64,000 bases of DNA from Episyrphus balteatus. Taxonomy: Eukaryota > Arthropoda > Insecta > Diptera > Syrphidae. Positions within the stretch are counted from its first letter, which is position 1. Every line of letters begins with the position of its first letter. The notes under the pieces were generated by a model. It saw nothing but the letters and a program-made list of their open reading frames with translations, ran no database searches and had not been told where the DNA came from. Shown here one piece after another: positions 1 through 10,600 of this stretch. The stretch lies in contig NC_079135.1 of NCBI RefSeq assembly GCF_945859705.1, positions 125,978,551-126,042,550 on the forward strand, in the 5' to 3' direction. A program made the position numbers and the translations under genes.

Positions 1-50
1 ACAACAAAAAGCTATCCGATAGCTTTATGTTAACTGTTTGAACGTGCCCA

Positions 51-158
51 ACTCTCCATTAAATTTAAAGTTGCCATTTAAAATGGGAAATTTTAAAATT
101 AGTATGCGATTTGACAGATTTTATATTTTTAATGGCGACTTTAAATTTAATGGAGAGT
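51..158. repeat. Short inverted-repeat (MITE-like) element
   Basis: The ends are inverted copies of each other: ACTCTCCATTAAATTTAAAG at the left and its near-perfect complement at the right, ending in tggagagt. The element is about 108 bp with no coding capacity. I could not define a target-site duplication. It lies downstream of NECAP. The inverted ends are seen directly; a transposon origin is inferred. Confidence 0.6.
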
Positions 159-323
159 GAATAAATTGTACCCAAGTCAATATCTGATTTAAAATACCAT
201 CTTTTGTGATACTTAAAATATTGTGATAGTTAACTATACCTACAACTATTATTTGTGTATTATTTTAATTGTATGTTTGTTAACTGGGAGTGACTTCTGT
301 AAGATTTATGAGTTGTTTTGTAA

Positions 324-468
324 TGGTGTTTTTGTTTGGTAAAAAAATCAATTTATTTGTTGATCTAAATCTGTCAAAAAAACAATTCTTGATCTGTTCA
401 ACTACTACAGTTTTTTGACAGATTTAGATCAAAAAATTATTTGATTTTTTTACCAAACGAAAACACCA
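324..468. mobile_element. 145-bp MITE with TAA target-site duplication
   Basis: Inverted ends begin TGGTGTTTTTGTTTGG and extend about 50 bp with few mismatches, so almost the whole element folds into one hairpin. It is flanked by TAA at 321-323 and at 469-471. A 3-bp TAA/TTA duplication is typical of the PIF/Harbinger superfamily, so it is probably a non-autonomous member. It encodes nothing. Confidence 0.7.
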
Positions 469-480
469 TAAATTATTGAA

Positions 481-570
481 CCGAACGAATTCGAGTTCAG
501 CACACCGAAAACCTTTGGAAAGCATAGTTTGGTTTCGGCAACAAAAATCTTGCAAACTAGTGTAATCGTT
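481..570. repeat. Solo end of the CACTGGTC inverted-repeat family
   Basis: The sequence holds a 'cgagttcagcacaccgaaaa' stretch followed by a degenerate end reading ctagtgtaatcgtt. It matches the terminal arms of the larger elements at 27772-28596 and 52102-52714. Only one arm is present, so this is a fragment. It lies just downstream of the last recognised NECAP exon. Confidence 0.6.
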
Positions 571-677
571 AAAATTGTAATAAGACTGACTGTGCCTTTA
601 AAGTAAAACTATCATTCAGATGAAAAGGTTAAGACAGGCAAAAAAGTATATATATTTTGAAATAGTTTTTCAGTTTC

Positions 678-1771
678 TTACCCAGCAGAAGCGTAATCAC
701 CCCACTCAGTTCCAGTTTGAGGTTTATGTGCTGGTGAAGCAGCGGGGCTCTGTCTAACACTGCCACCACCACCGGATGGTGGTGGAGCAATTTTACCAAC
801 TCCACCGGGCGGCGGGGGCAAGATTCCGGTTCCAGTTTTCGTTTTGGACGTTCGAGATGGTCCCTCCGATCCGTCTTTTTTCTATAAAATAATCATATTA
901 ATCATAAAATTGTCATTATTCTTATTCCAACTCGCTCTCTCCTTACAGTTATTCTCATATTAATTTTAATCGTCTCCCCCTCTTTGAAACCTAAATCTAA
1001 TTCCTGTTTGGGTTCGGTTTTTTCCTTTTCTATTTGCTCTTGATTCTTAACCCATTTAAAATGATCTTGCAGCGCCACATTCAAATCAAACGAATCCGAC
1101 CGATCGCCAAAACCTAGCCCAAGGAATGCCGATCGACCTGAAGAAGAAGACGAACCTACACCAATCAAATTGTTTAACCCTTCTATCAAAACCATATTAA
1201 ACTCATACCATTGTCATCCTGCACCCGAATCACAAAATATCTCGAACTGTCTGATACAGCTTCGATAGCAACACCGGGATATGTGTCGATGGGACAATTG
1301 GCAAATAATGCACCGGACGTCTTGTCCTCGAGTTTGAGATTGACAGTGGTGCCCTTGGCAACCAATCGCATTCGGCCCGTCCATGTTGGTTCGCCAAGAT
1401 TCCAGTCAGCAGCTCTGTAAAGTGCATTGTTGGCAATAAAAAAAAGGGGCAGTCAAAAAGTCAGTCGATTGTAAATAGATTTTTTTTATTGATAACAAAT
1501 CATTAAAATAGTGATAAGCTTTTTGTTTAATTTAAGTGAATAAAAAACAAAATAAATATTTTAATTTATTTATGTGGTATTTTTTCTATTAACAAAAGGA
1601 TTTTAATGTGAATCATCGTCATCATCGTAATTATAAAAAAAAAATCATTCTTTCTTTCTTTCGTTTTTTTTTTTTTTATATTCATCACCTGTATCCTCTG
1701 TTGCTGGCCCTTGGGGGAATTTTATAAATGAATACTTCGGGTTTGACAATTAATACACTTTCGTATTCCAT
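678..1771 (-). CDS. NECAP: NECAP endocytic adaptor (four exons)
   Basis: NECAP proteins bind AP-2 and clathrin accessory factors through a PH-like N-terminal domain and act at clathrin-coated pits. Coding exons on the minus strand are 1771-1689, 1414-1209, 1137-947 and 881-678; all introns are GT-AG and the phases agree. Exon 1 starts [20 protein letters not shown] and ends in a split Arg codon. Exon 2 carries the conserved [20 protein letters not shown] block. Exons 2 and 3 join as [16 protein letters not shown], a NECAP hallmark. Exon 3 ends in [14 protein letters not shown] and exon 4 adds a Pro/Gly-rich tail ending [10 protein letters not shown]. The model gives 227 residues. The start context is AACAATGG. 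The stop TAA overlaps a good donor (GGTAAGAAA at 682-674), and vertebrate NECAPs end in WVQF, so another C-terminal exon beyond the window's left edge is possible. Identity is certain; the C-terminus is not. Confidence 0.93.
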
Positions 1772-2064
1772 TGTTATTTAAGTGACTGGCAATATTTTTA
1801 ATAAATTTCTTATTAAAAGGATATAATTTTTGTTATAATAATTTTGCAGAGTAACTTTTTTTGATTTTCTTCTGGTGGTGGGGAATATCAATTTTTATTT
1901 CTTGTTTCTCTTTGGATCTTTGTTCTGACAGTTTTCTTTTGGTTTTCTTTTGCATGACAGTTCTAAATTAAAGCTAAGGCTTCGTTGACACTTTACTCCG
2001 AAAAAATACTTAATTACTCCGAAACAATCATATTCAAAAATTGTTTTTTTAGTTGAACTAAAGT
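1772..2064. other. NECAP upstream region
   Basis: This gene-free stretch is immediately upstream of the NECAP start codon and should contain its 5' leader and promoter. It is AT-rich with poly-T runs. I could not identify a TATA box or initiator with confidence. A run of transposons begins directly after it. Confidence 0.3.
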
Positions 2065-2502
2065 AAAGGCTTGGCCACACTGGAGGGTATGCAGTAGCGG
2101 TACGGGTAGCGGTAACGATATTTGTATGAAAAAAATTCCACATCTGAACGTTGATATGTCAGTTTGGAATTTTTTTCATAGTCAGCTATAACATGAAGCC
2201 TCAAGAGGCGCGCCTCTTTTCAAAACTAATGAGTGCAAAAGAGATAGAAGATAAAACAAAAAATTATCCGACCGGAGAGTCGTGGGCCAAATTTCTGAGA
2301 CTCTTTTTTGACGTTTTTTTTTCCACTCTTTCTTTTTTCAACATACCCTCAAATTTGAGTCTTTGACTCAAGATAGGCATCGTGTAATAGTACGCGCCTC
2401 ACAGAATGATTATCAAAAGAAAATTCGAAAAAAGAGTCGCGCCTCTTGAGGCTTCATGTAATAGCTGACTAACGGAATACCTTCCGGTGTGGTCTCTCCT
2501 TT
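2065..2502. mobile_element. Inverted-repeat element interrupted by a nested element
   Basis: The left end reads AAAGGCTTGGCCACACTGGA and the right end is its imperfect inverse (ending ccggtgtggtctctccttt). The two ends sit on either side of the 289-bp TA-inserting element at 2181-2469, which must have inserted later. Without that insert the host element would be about 150 bp. No coding sequence and no clear duplication of its own. Confidence 0.5.
2181..2469. mobile_element. TA-inserting MITE, copy A
   Basis: The inverted ends begin GTCAGCTATAACATGAAGCC and continue through AAGAGGCGCG. TA dinucleotides flank both sides (2179-2180 and 2470-2471), as expected for Tc1/mariner-type insertion. The same ends bound a longer copy at 25549-26876, and the two share interior sequence such as 'gcatcgtgtaatagtacgcg'. 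It has no transposase and is non-autonomous. Confidence 0.75.
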
Positions 2503-2602
2503 AAGTCGACTTGTTTAAACGTCGTAAGCCGCAGGTGACTAAAATATGACAGTCCACATAAAAAATTCTAGTCGACTTTAGCCGTGCGACTTTTGCTGCT
2601 AA

Positions 2603-3400
2603 TAGCCTTTTCACACCAAACCCAAAAACGCGGTTTATGGCAAAAAGTTTTCAAAAACCTGAAAAGCGTTCACACTACAAGTTTACAGGTTTTTGTTTGA
2701 CGTTTAAAATATTTTGACATCCAAATGTCAAGTTTTCGATGGGATTTAATTTTTATTGCTTAAATCACCTTGAGCTTACAAAATTAATCAAATAAAAGGA
2801 ACTCTGACAATTTAAATAAATAATTTTAATTCATTAACATAAAACAGAGGAATATATAAAAGTTTTGCAAAGTTTCTTCCTCTTTGAGACACCAAATACA
2901 AGGAAAAAAAACGACTTCGAAGTAGCATCCAGATAGCTTAATTAGTAAAGTTGAGAAGAGATTTTTGATGAAGAAGATCGTTTGGACATCTTTTTTTTTG
3001 TTTTTTTTTTCTGCTCTGCCATTTTCTACAATTAATGAAAAGAAATTTGATTAATTATACAGAATATTTTGTTAATGAATACAAAAATATTTCTTACCAG
3101 TTGCAAAAATCAACAAACTGCATTTGTAAAACAGCTGATTCTGTCAGTTCTTTTTTTTTTGTCTGCTCTCATTTTTTTTTTGTCTGCTGAATTTGTGCTG
3201 AATTCTTCAAAAGGTTTGTTTGGTTATTTCGTTTGGAGTTGAATGTTTTCATTTTCAGGTTTTTGGCGAGTTTAATCAAAAACTTGTGTTTTACGAAAAC
3301 TTGTGGTTTATGGAAAATGTATGGAAAAACTTGTGTTTTTGATATAGGTTTTTGGGTTTTTTCGCAAAAACCGCGTTTTTGGCTTGGTGTGAAAAGGCTA
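2603..3400. mobile_element. PIF/Harbinger-like element, copy 1
   Basis: The element begins TAGCCTTTTCACACCA and ends in the inverse, tggtgtgaaaaggcta. It is flanked by TAA at 2600-2602 and 3401-3403. Subterminal sequence includes repeated 'aaaaccgcgtttttgg'-type motifs in both orientations. A related copy lies at 32987-33787 with a TTA duplication. The 3-bp TWA duplication fits PIF/Harbinger. No transposase frame is intact, so it is non-autonomous. Confidence 0.75.
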
Positions 3401-3403
3401 TAA

Positions 3404-4358
3404 AATTAACTCGTGAAAAGTCGGAATAAAAATCGCCAATGGAGAACTTCCAGCGAACGTGAGTTCTGGGCTGGTGAAGAAACGTTTATTATACTGAAAA
3501 ATAGCTTCTTTGTTGTAATTAGCATTGGAAAAAATGTTTGTTTACCTCTTCACCAGTGCAGATTGAACAGTGAGAAAGAAGTGGAAAAGCCCCATAGAAA
3601 TAACCCTGCAAACCAAACCTCAGTAGTTTAGGGGAAATTACAACCACCAACAAAGTCTATACTTTGTAGATGTATGTGTTTCCTTATTTACCAAAATCTC
3701 TCCCCTCAAAATATTGTAGTTTTGTTTCTCCTGAAAAAAATAAACTCTTTGGTAAATGGGAGGAAAAGAGCGCGATGTATGCAACGCACAAAGTTTTGTC
3801 TCTTTTGTAGTGGCGGCTCGCGTTTGATTTTACTTTTCCTGCATTTTATATTTTCTAGTGAAGCCTTGATAGCCACAGCAACAAGTATCATGAGTTGTTT
3901 TATACCGTCATTGCCTCGTTGCACTCTTTTATAAAAGTTTGCATTTAAAATTATATACAATTTGCATCAACTAAACTCTTGTAGTAGGTTGTCTACCTTA
4001 AGTAGAACAACTCCGCAAAAAATAACATTTATTTAAAAAATGTACTTTTGGCAGCACTGCGATTTAAACAAATTTATAAAAACAAACCGTAAAAAAAATA
4101 TGCTAGAAAAAAAGATATGTACATTACAAGATAGATTAATAATTAAAGAAGCATTAAAAGAAAATTGAAGTAAGTAAAGTATGTTTTTATACAAGATTTT
4201 CCATTATAACTTTTATTTCCATTGAAACGTGTTTTATCTGTAATTTATTTGATTTTGGTCTTGAAAATTTAAATCTTCATCTTCACTTTATGGAAGAAGT
4301 AGTTCTTCAGATTAAACAACTAGTTTTTTATAGGCTTGGCTTATCTAGTTTAGTTTTA
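3404..4358. other. Gene-free intergenic stretch
   Basis: I found no exon with family similarity here. Several short open frames exist but lack recognisable motifs or splice-compatible neighbours. The sequence is ordinary AT-rich spacer. Confidence 0.3.
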
Positions 4359-4360
4359 TA

Positions 4361-6336
4361 GACCGAGAGCTGGGAGCAGATTTTTTGCGTGAGAGGTAAC
4401 CGATTCATATTAATATTAGAATAAGTCCCAGCCATGGTGATGACGAAAACGAACGTGTGCCAGCATGTGTCTGCGCCTTTGCTGAGAAAAAGTGCATCAA
4501 AAGTACATTTTTTCTGAAAATTGATCTAGTGAGGGTAACCACCTGGAAACAATTGGAACCTGACGCCCTCGTCGCCCTGATTACAAAAACACCCATGACA
4601 GACATTTTAACCGCGCCCAAACACCCGACAGACGAGCCCGAAACGCGTTTTTTACGCGTTTTTAGGGATTATTGTAACCACCTAAAAACAATTGGATCCT
4701 GTAGCCCTTGACTCCCTGATAGCAAAAATACCCCTGACAGACGTTTTATCCGCGCCCAAACACCCGACAGACGAGCCCAAAAACGCGATCTTTTACGCGA
4801 ACGCAAGGGCTTGGGGTAGCTACTTGAAATTAGTCTCATTTTGTTGGTCTTGACTCTCTGATTACAAAAATACCCATGACAGACGTTTTAGCTGCGCCCA
4901 AACACCCAACAGACGAGTCCTAAATCGCGATCTTTTTCGCGGAATAAAAAAGCAAGGACTTGGGGTAACTACTTGAAATTAGTCCCGTCCTGTTTTCTTT
5001 GACTCCCTGATTGTAAAATACCCATGACAGACGTTTTAACCGCGCCCAAACACCCGACAGACGAGCCCAAAAACGCGTTTTTTAAGCGTTTTTAGGGATT
5101 AGGGTAACCACCTAAAAACAATTGGAAACTGACGCCCTCGTCGCCCTGATTACAAAAGCACCCATGAAAGACTTTTTAACCGCGCCCAAACACCCGACAG
5201 ACGAGCCCGAAACGCGTTTTTTACGCGTTTTTAGGGATTATTGTAACCACCTAAAAACAATTGGATCCTGTAGCCCTTGACTCCCTGATAGCAAAAATAC
5301 CCCTGACAGACGTTTTATCCGCGCCCAAACACCCGACAGACGAGCCCAAAAACGCGATCTTTTACGCGAACGCAAGGGCTTGGGGTAACTACTTGAAATT
5401 AGTCTCATTCTGTTGGTCTTGACTCTCTGATTACAAAAATACCCATGACAGACGTTTTAGCTGCGCCCAAACACCCAACAGACGAGTCCTAAATCGCGAT
5501 CTTTTTCGCGAAATAAAAAAGCAAGGACTTGGAGTAACTACTTGAAATTAGTCCCGTCCTGTTTTCTTTGAATCCCTGATTGTAAAAAAACCCATGACAG
5601 ACGTTTTAACCGTGCCCAAACACCCGACAGACGAACCCAAAAACGCGATTAAATTTAAATGAAGATTTTTGTGAACAAAAAAAAATTTTTAAAAAATTTT
5701 ACAACAGGATGAGACTAATTTCAAGTGACTACCTTAAGTCCTTGCTTTTTTATTTCGCGAAAAAGATCGCGATATTGGACTCGTCTGTTGGGTGTTTGGG
5801 CGCAGCTAAAACGTCTGTCATGGGTATTTTTGTAATCAGAGAGTCAAGACCAACAGAATGAGACTAATTTCAAGTAGTTACCCCAAGCCCTTGCGTTCGC
5901 TTAAAAGATCGCGTTTTTGGGCTCGTCTGTCGGGTGTTTGGGCGCGGTTAAAACGTCTGTCATGGGTATTTTTGCTTTCAGGGAGTCAAGGGCTACAGGA
6001 TCCAATTGTTTTTAGGTGGTTACCCTAATCCCTAAAAACGCGTAAAAAAACGTTTTTGGGCTCGTCTGTCGGGTGTTTTGGCGCGGTTAAAACGTCTGTC
6101 ATGGGTGTTTTTGTAATCAGGGTGACGAGGGCGTCAGGATCCAATTATTTCTAGGTGGTTACCCTCACTAAATCAATTTTCAGAAAAAATGTACATTTGA
6201 TGCACTTTTTCTCAGCAAAGGCGCAGAAACATGCTGGCAGACGTTCGTTTTCGTCATCACCATGACTGGGACTTATTCTAATATTAATATGAATCGGTTA
6301 CCTCTCACGCAAAAAATCTGCTGCCAGCTCTCGGTC
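4361..6336. mobile_element. Foldback element with internal tandem arrays
   Basis: Two outer arms of roughly 200 bp are nearly identical inverted copies; the ends begin GACCGAGAGCTGG and are flanked by TA on both sides. Inside the left arm lie eight units of about 140 bp, each with a core reading GCCCAAACACCCGACAGACG, near 4614, 4754, 4896, 5044, 5184, 5323, 5465 and 5614. The right arm holds three units in inverted orientation near 5790, 5932 and 6072. The spacing pattern 140-142-148-140 repeats, so four units form a block of about 569 bp present twice. An AT-rich core around 5650-5700 separates the arms. No protein is encoded. Structurally it resembles foldback transposons, though the TA flank points to another superfamily than classical FB, which makes 9-bp duplications. 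Confidence 0.85.
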
Positions 6337-6433
6337 TAATATATTAAATTCCAAGGAACACACAAATATTTAGAAACAAACTCTTTGATATCGAGAAAGA
6401 TCATGAGTATTTCAATTAAAAAATACATTTTGG

Positions 6434-6876
6434 AGCGACTTTCCATTAAGGGCGCACACCTAGAGTTCTGATTTTATTTTTTACAGTGAGCTTAGGGTCT
6501 CAACAGAATACCTTTAAGGAAACACCCCTAAGTATGATAAAAAAATATATATTTAAATTTTTTATACAAAATGTATGAAAATGACGACCACGAAGAATTT
6601 GAAGTTTGAGGTGTATAAAAGTCAGATGGGTATGGGGGGCATTTGCTGCCCCCCTGCAACCCCCCTGCTAAAAAGAACTTCAAAAAAATTATTTTTTTCT
6701 TCGCGGTCGTCATTTGCATGCATTTTGTATGAAAAAATGAACTTTAAAAAATTAATTAAAAATATAAATACACGTTTCCTAACATAAAAATTGTTATTTT
6801 TATTACTTTTAGGCATTAATCTTTCAAATTAAATTATTCGAGTATTAAAATTCGTGCGCCCCTAAAGGAAAGTTGA
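6434..6876. repeat. Nested inverted repeats, probable MITE
   Basis: Outer ends are imperfect inverses: gcgactttccattaagggcg near 6434 and cgcccctaaaggaaagttg near 6860. Inside, 6558-6732 forms a second hairpin with arms containing 'atacaaaatgtatgaaaatg' and gacgacc. The pattern suggests one element inserted in another or a composite foldback. No target duplication was defined. Confidence 0.45.
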
Positions 6877-7679
6877 GCCTACATTTTTAGTAGCGTTTCT
6901 TTGGAGGGGATAAGTAATCATGCTCATTAATTAGTAGATGGAAACCATATTCTAGTGGACACTACCGTTAATATGCGTTCTTTTGAAAATGACTTGTAAA
7001 AGGAACTTTGTCACCTCCATATCCATGAAAGTCCTATAGAACTTTAATTTGATATTTGTTACTACCTGCAAAGCCTTGATATTTGCGGATCTGTATCGCA
7101 TTATCCTACATAGAGTCTGTTACTTAAAAAAAAAAAGAAAAAACGGGTTTTAAATCAGTCGGGGTTGTAAAAAAGGAAGGTGACTTGAAGTATGGAGACT
7201 AAGCTCAACTTTCCTCATCTCCTTTTTCCTAAAAGTAATCGGCTTGTCGACGTACTCGAAGAATTCGATTTTATTTGCCTTAAGTTAGGATTTTCAGTAT
7301 TAATATTGACGCTTGGGATTTGTTAAAAATCCTGAGGCCCCCGGTAAAACTAGCGATTCTTCTTTTCATTAATTTAAAACCCCTGGGTCTCAGAAGGATG
7401 ACAGGTGTTTCTACTTGGTATATTTTCTATGAACTATGGAGTTTCATATTCATGAAAAGAAGACTTCAAACTAAATCATCTATGCAAGAGCAAGTGCTTG
7501 AATTTCAAAATAGCAATTTGAAAATTCGACCTACAGTTGAATTGTCGAGTAAAATTAGATTATCATGTAATTTTTGTTGCTAGATCAATGGAAACATAAT
7601 TTTGCAGGTTAAGACTTAATTTTTGAAATTGTCATTTAAAGTACAGAGTTTACTTATAAGATTTAGAGCAGAATTTCTT
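6877..7679. other. Gene-free stretch, possibly decayed retroelement
   Basis: No recognisable gene. It lies on the 3' side of the Penelope-like relic and may include its degraded downstream sequence, but I could not match any endonuclease motif. Confidence 0.25.
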
Positions 7680-8015
7680 TATTTATTATTAAAATTAATT
7701 TGCCCGAAGCTGCGTTTTTCTACATCCAGAGATGGTAACTCATTTTTTTGTTCCATTTCTACAGTAAACTGTATTTTTGTTTGGAATCCATTCAAATGTA
7801 TTAGTACTTTATCGACGTTCATTTTGTCCATCACAGCAAATATGTATCATCTACGTATTTTACAATGACTGTTGGTCTTTCTTTCATTCAATGGAAGCAT
7901 TCATCTAATAAATGTTCTAATACCAAATCTGCTATAATAAGGCTTACCCATAGGTATTCCGAAAAATTTGAAGGCTTTTGTTCGAAATATCATCTTAAGA
8001 TTCTTAAATATTTAA
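7680..8015 (-). pseudogene. Penelope-like element reverse transcriptase relic
   Basis: Read on the minus strand, the sequence contains FGIPMG, then after a frameshift LIIADLVLEHLLDEC, then IVKYVDDTYLL with the catalytic YVDD box, then FTVEMEQKNELPSLDV. This order and wording match the reverse transcriptase of Penelope-like elements (GxPMGSPLSPxLADLVxE, YVDD, LxFTxExExxxxLPFLDV). In-frame stops follow YVDDTYLL and at least two frameshifts are needed, so it is inactive. The GIY-YIG endonuclease was not found. Its 5' side faces the hammerhead-like sequences at 8914-9066. Confidence 0.75.
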
Positions 8016-8199
8016 TTTTAACGTAAACTTTTATTCCCTCCTAATTCGTCTGCTTAAATTGTCATCAGTTGTTTAGAACTTAAATTATTAATTCTCATTA
8101 AAGAGCTACTATTTCCTAATCTTCTTAAGATTTTACTCATTTTACCGTTTTTTCGTCCCTCAAATTACGCCAGTAAAAGTTAAAACTATCTAGAACGTC

Positions 8200-8345
8200 T
8201 AGTTTGATGTCAAATTTATCATAACTCTCCCACATATCTGCTTCACCTAGTGATCCGCCTGTGCGGTTCGCCGGGTTGACCTTAGAAATCGGCGGCAACC
8301 CTCTCGGTTTTGTATTTTTCCATTTCTGAAATGAATACTGGTTTT
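8200..8345 (-). mobile_element. LINE 3'-end fragment (RTE-like), copy 1
   Basis: About 145 bp match the 3' portion of the LINE at 19510-19891, including 'gtgatccgcctgtg', 'ggttcgccgggttgacc' and 'ttttgtatttttccatttct'. The orientation is the same (element sense on the minus strand). It is a short decayed tail next to the Penelope-like relic. No clean duplication was seen. Confidence 0.6.
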
Positions 8346-8913
8346 TACTTCGGGGTCGTATTGAACGTTGTTTGTGTCGATTTAACGATTTTTAGAAATA
8401 AAGAAAAACAAAATATCAAAACCGTTTTCGTCATATTTCAAACCAGTGAAAAAAACACTTAAAAATCTCCTCAAGTTTTGAACTTAAAGTGTTACCTGAG
8501 GAATTCCTCAAGTAAAAATATCTCCTCAGACTTGAGCGATGACTATATAAAAGGATTTTACTTGATATATTTTCCGACTTGAATGACGACTATGAACTTC
8601 GTCCTACATATGATTGATTTCCGCTCCATGTCATGTTATTTCTGGAATACTTAAAACTTCCTTAATATGATGCTGCTTTAAATTCGGTTGTTATGTTTTT
8701 GTTTTGGAATGTTTGGTCGGCCGTAACTTCTAGATGTGTTAAAATTTAATTGAAAACCTCTCATTGACCTTGAAATACTCTTCATGCAAAGCAATCAATT
8801 CGCACATGTCCCAACTGTGACAAAAGTTTTCCAACCCGTGACATTATTATTCCAACTTTTTTTTTATGTAAAGACAATAAGGCCATTCTAAGATAACTTT
8901 CTAATTTTGTCGA

Positions 8914-9066
8914 GTGTATCTACACCCTTATTCAGGACTCGTTAGAATTATAAAAAAAAATATTTCTTTAGAACTTAAGAGCTCTATGAACTATCAAATA
9001 CAGAACTAAACTATTTATAATTTGAAGATTCTTAAAGAAGGGTGTAAAACACTCAAAACGTCGACA
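8914..9066. ncRNA. Pair of hammerhead-ribozyme-like relics in inverted orientation
   Basis: On the plus strand at about 9028-9066 the order is cttaaagaag, a GGGTGT-AAA-ACACTC hairpin, AAAACGTCGAC. On the minus strand at about 8943-8914 the order is CCTGAATAAG, a GGGTGT-AGAT-ACACTC hairpin, GACAAAA. Penelope-like elements carry hammerhead motifs of the form CTGAAGAAG-stem-GAAACGTC in their terminal repeats. Both copies keep stem II but have core substitutions (CTGA to CTTA, GAAAC to AAAAC) or a deletion, so cleavage is unlikely. The minus-strand copy is in the sense orientation of the nearby reverse transcriptase relic. Confidence 0.5.
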
Positions 9067-10600
9067 AAACATCATCATTTATCATTTAGCTCAAATGACA
9101 GGAATTACCTACATACATACATGAAAAACTTTGAAAAAAATGACGTAACTTATAAAACTTAGCCATTGTATTCAATGTAATAATATCATTTTTTTTTAAT
9201 TGAAAATGTAATTATTTTACATAGGATAAAAAAGGAAAAAGCATTTTCTCAAAATGTAGATACCTACGTCAATTTTCCTTAACAAGGCAGGATGCAAAAA
9301 TTTTAAAATTAATCACTAAAAATGTATCCCCACTGTAAGCTCCTAAAACATGAATAATTTTTACTGTTGCGCCATCCTACAAAGATGAATATCAAATGAA
9401 TATGACATTGCTCCAAAAACACTATACTACGTCCCTTTCATAATCTTCTTCTATTAATCTTCGATTTGAGATGAAATTCAAAATTTAAATGTTTTGTTTC
9501 TACACAACAAAAAAATAAAATAACTTATCTTGTAGTTGTATGAAATTAAACTACTAAAAGAAGCCATAATTTATAATAAACATGAATTTCCAGAAACTCT
9601 TCTCACTTTCTTTCTTTCACACACTGTGCGAAAAAAACCTTGTGACATCATTAACTGTTTTTCCTTTTTTTTTTTTTTAATAAAATCAGAGTGAACGTAC
9701 GCGAACTGAGTTTTAAGATTTTGAGTAAACACAGCAGAACATTCTCCATTTCTCTATTGATTATTCAATTATTATTATGCGTAACTCGTCTTTTATCTGA
9801 GACAATTTCACACTCCTTTTTTTTCTTCTATACATTTACATGCTTGTATATTCAATCTCCCCCATTTCCCCACCCACTTCTTAGAAAAATACTTTCACCC
9901 AAATTGGCAGAGAATATTTTTCAACTTATTAAGAAAAAAAGGAAACAAAAATATACATACATATGTATGTATATCGAAATTAAAGAAATTAATTTAGATA
10001 TAGAATCAGAATGAATATGCTCCCCTTTTTATTATTTGTTTTGCTTGGTTTGCTAACCAACCGCAAAATATAATAAAGATTACGTCAACTCTCATATAGT
10101 TTTTTTTATTGATTTTTTTTTTTTTCTTCTAACAAACGATGTCACATAATATAATGGCCAGTAGCAAACAGAGTATAACAATATCTCACCCGAGAAGGAC
10201 ATTTTCCATATATACAAAAAAAATCTTTCATTTTTTGGCAGCACAATGATTATAACAAGTACTGTTTGGAGTACTCGTCCCTTTTTTATTAATGTTTGGC
10301 AAATGTTAAGAGAAAATATATCAACTCCATTAAGCTCTCCCCATGCTGCCTCCCTTCGTCCTTCTAATTTTCACCCTCTCAACACTGCCCCTTAATTTTC
10401 ATTCAGATTTCATCAGATTGTAATCTTTAGGACAGAGAAAGAGAGAATCCTTGCTTATACACGTACGTGTGTAGTTTTTAGTGTGTGTATATCAAAAAGC
10501 ACAAGCGCACGAATTTTCCATGACCTTTAACGAGATGAAAAAAAAAAACTCCCAAAATGTTAACTAACAACAAAAAAAAAAAAAAAATGAAAGAAAACGA
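9067..10600. other. Gene-free stretch between retroelement relics and EndoA
   Basis: AT-rich spacer. It contains simple repeats such as catacatacat near 9112 and acatacatatgtatgtat near 9954. No gene, RNA or bounded transposon was recognised. Confidence 0.3.

Noticed and set aside
4457..4711. Open frames inside the foldback arrays
   Set aside because: They follow the tandem units and recur with them; they are by-products of the repeat, not genes.
4600..5640. Regularly spaced repeats that might suggest a CRISPR array
   Set aside because: The whole ~140-bp unit repeats, with no unique spacers, and the context is a fly transposon.
8801..8835. A CPNCDKSF zinc-finger-like peptide on the plus strand
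   Set aside because: Only the two-cysteine half is present; no paired histidines follow, the frame has no flanking finger and no splice context.
9691..10014. 107-codon plus-strand open frame
   Set aside because: Low-complexity composition rich in Phe, Ile and Lys, ending in simple repeats; no family resemblance and no ATG start.
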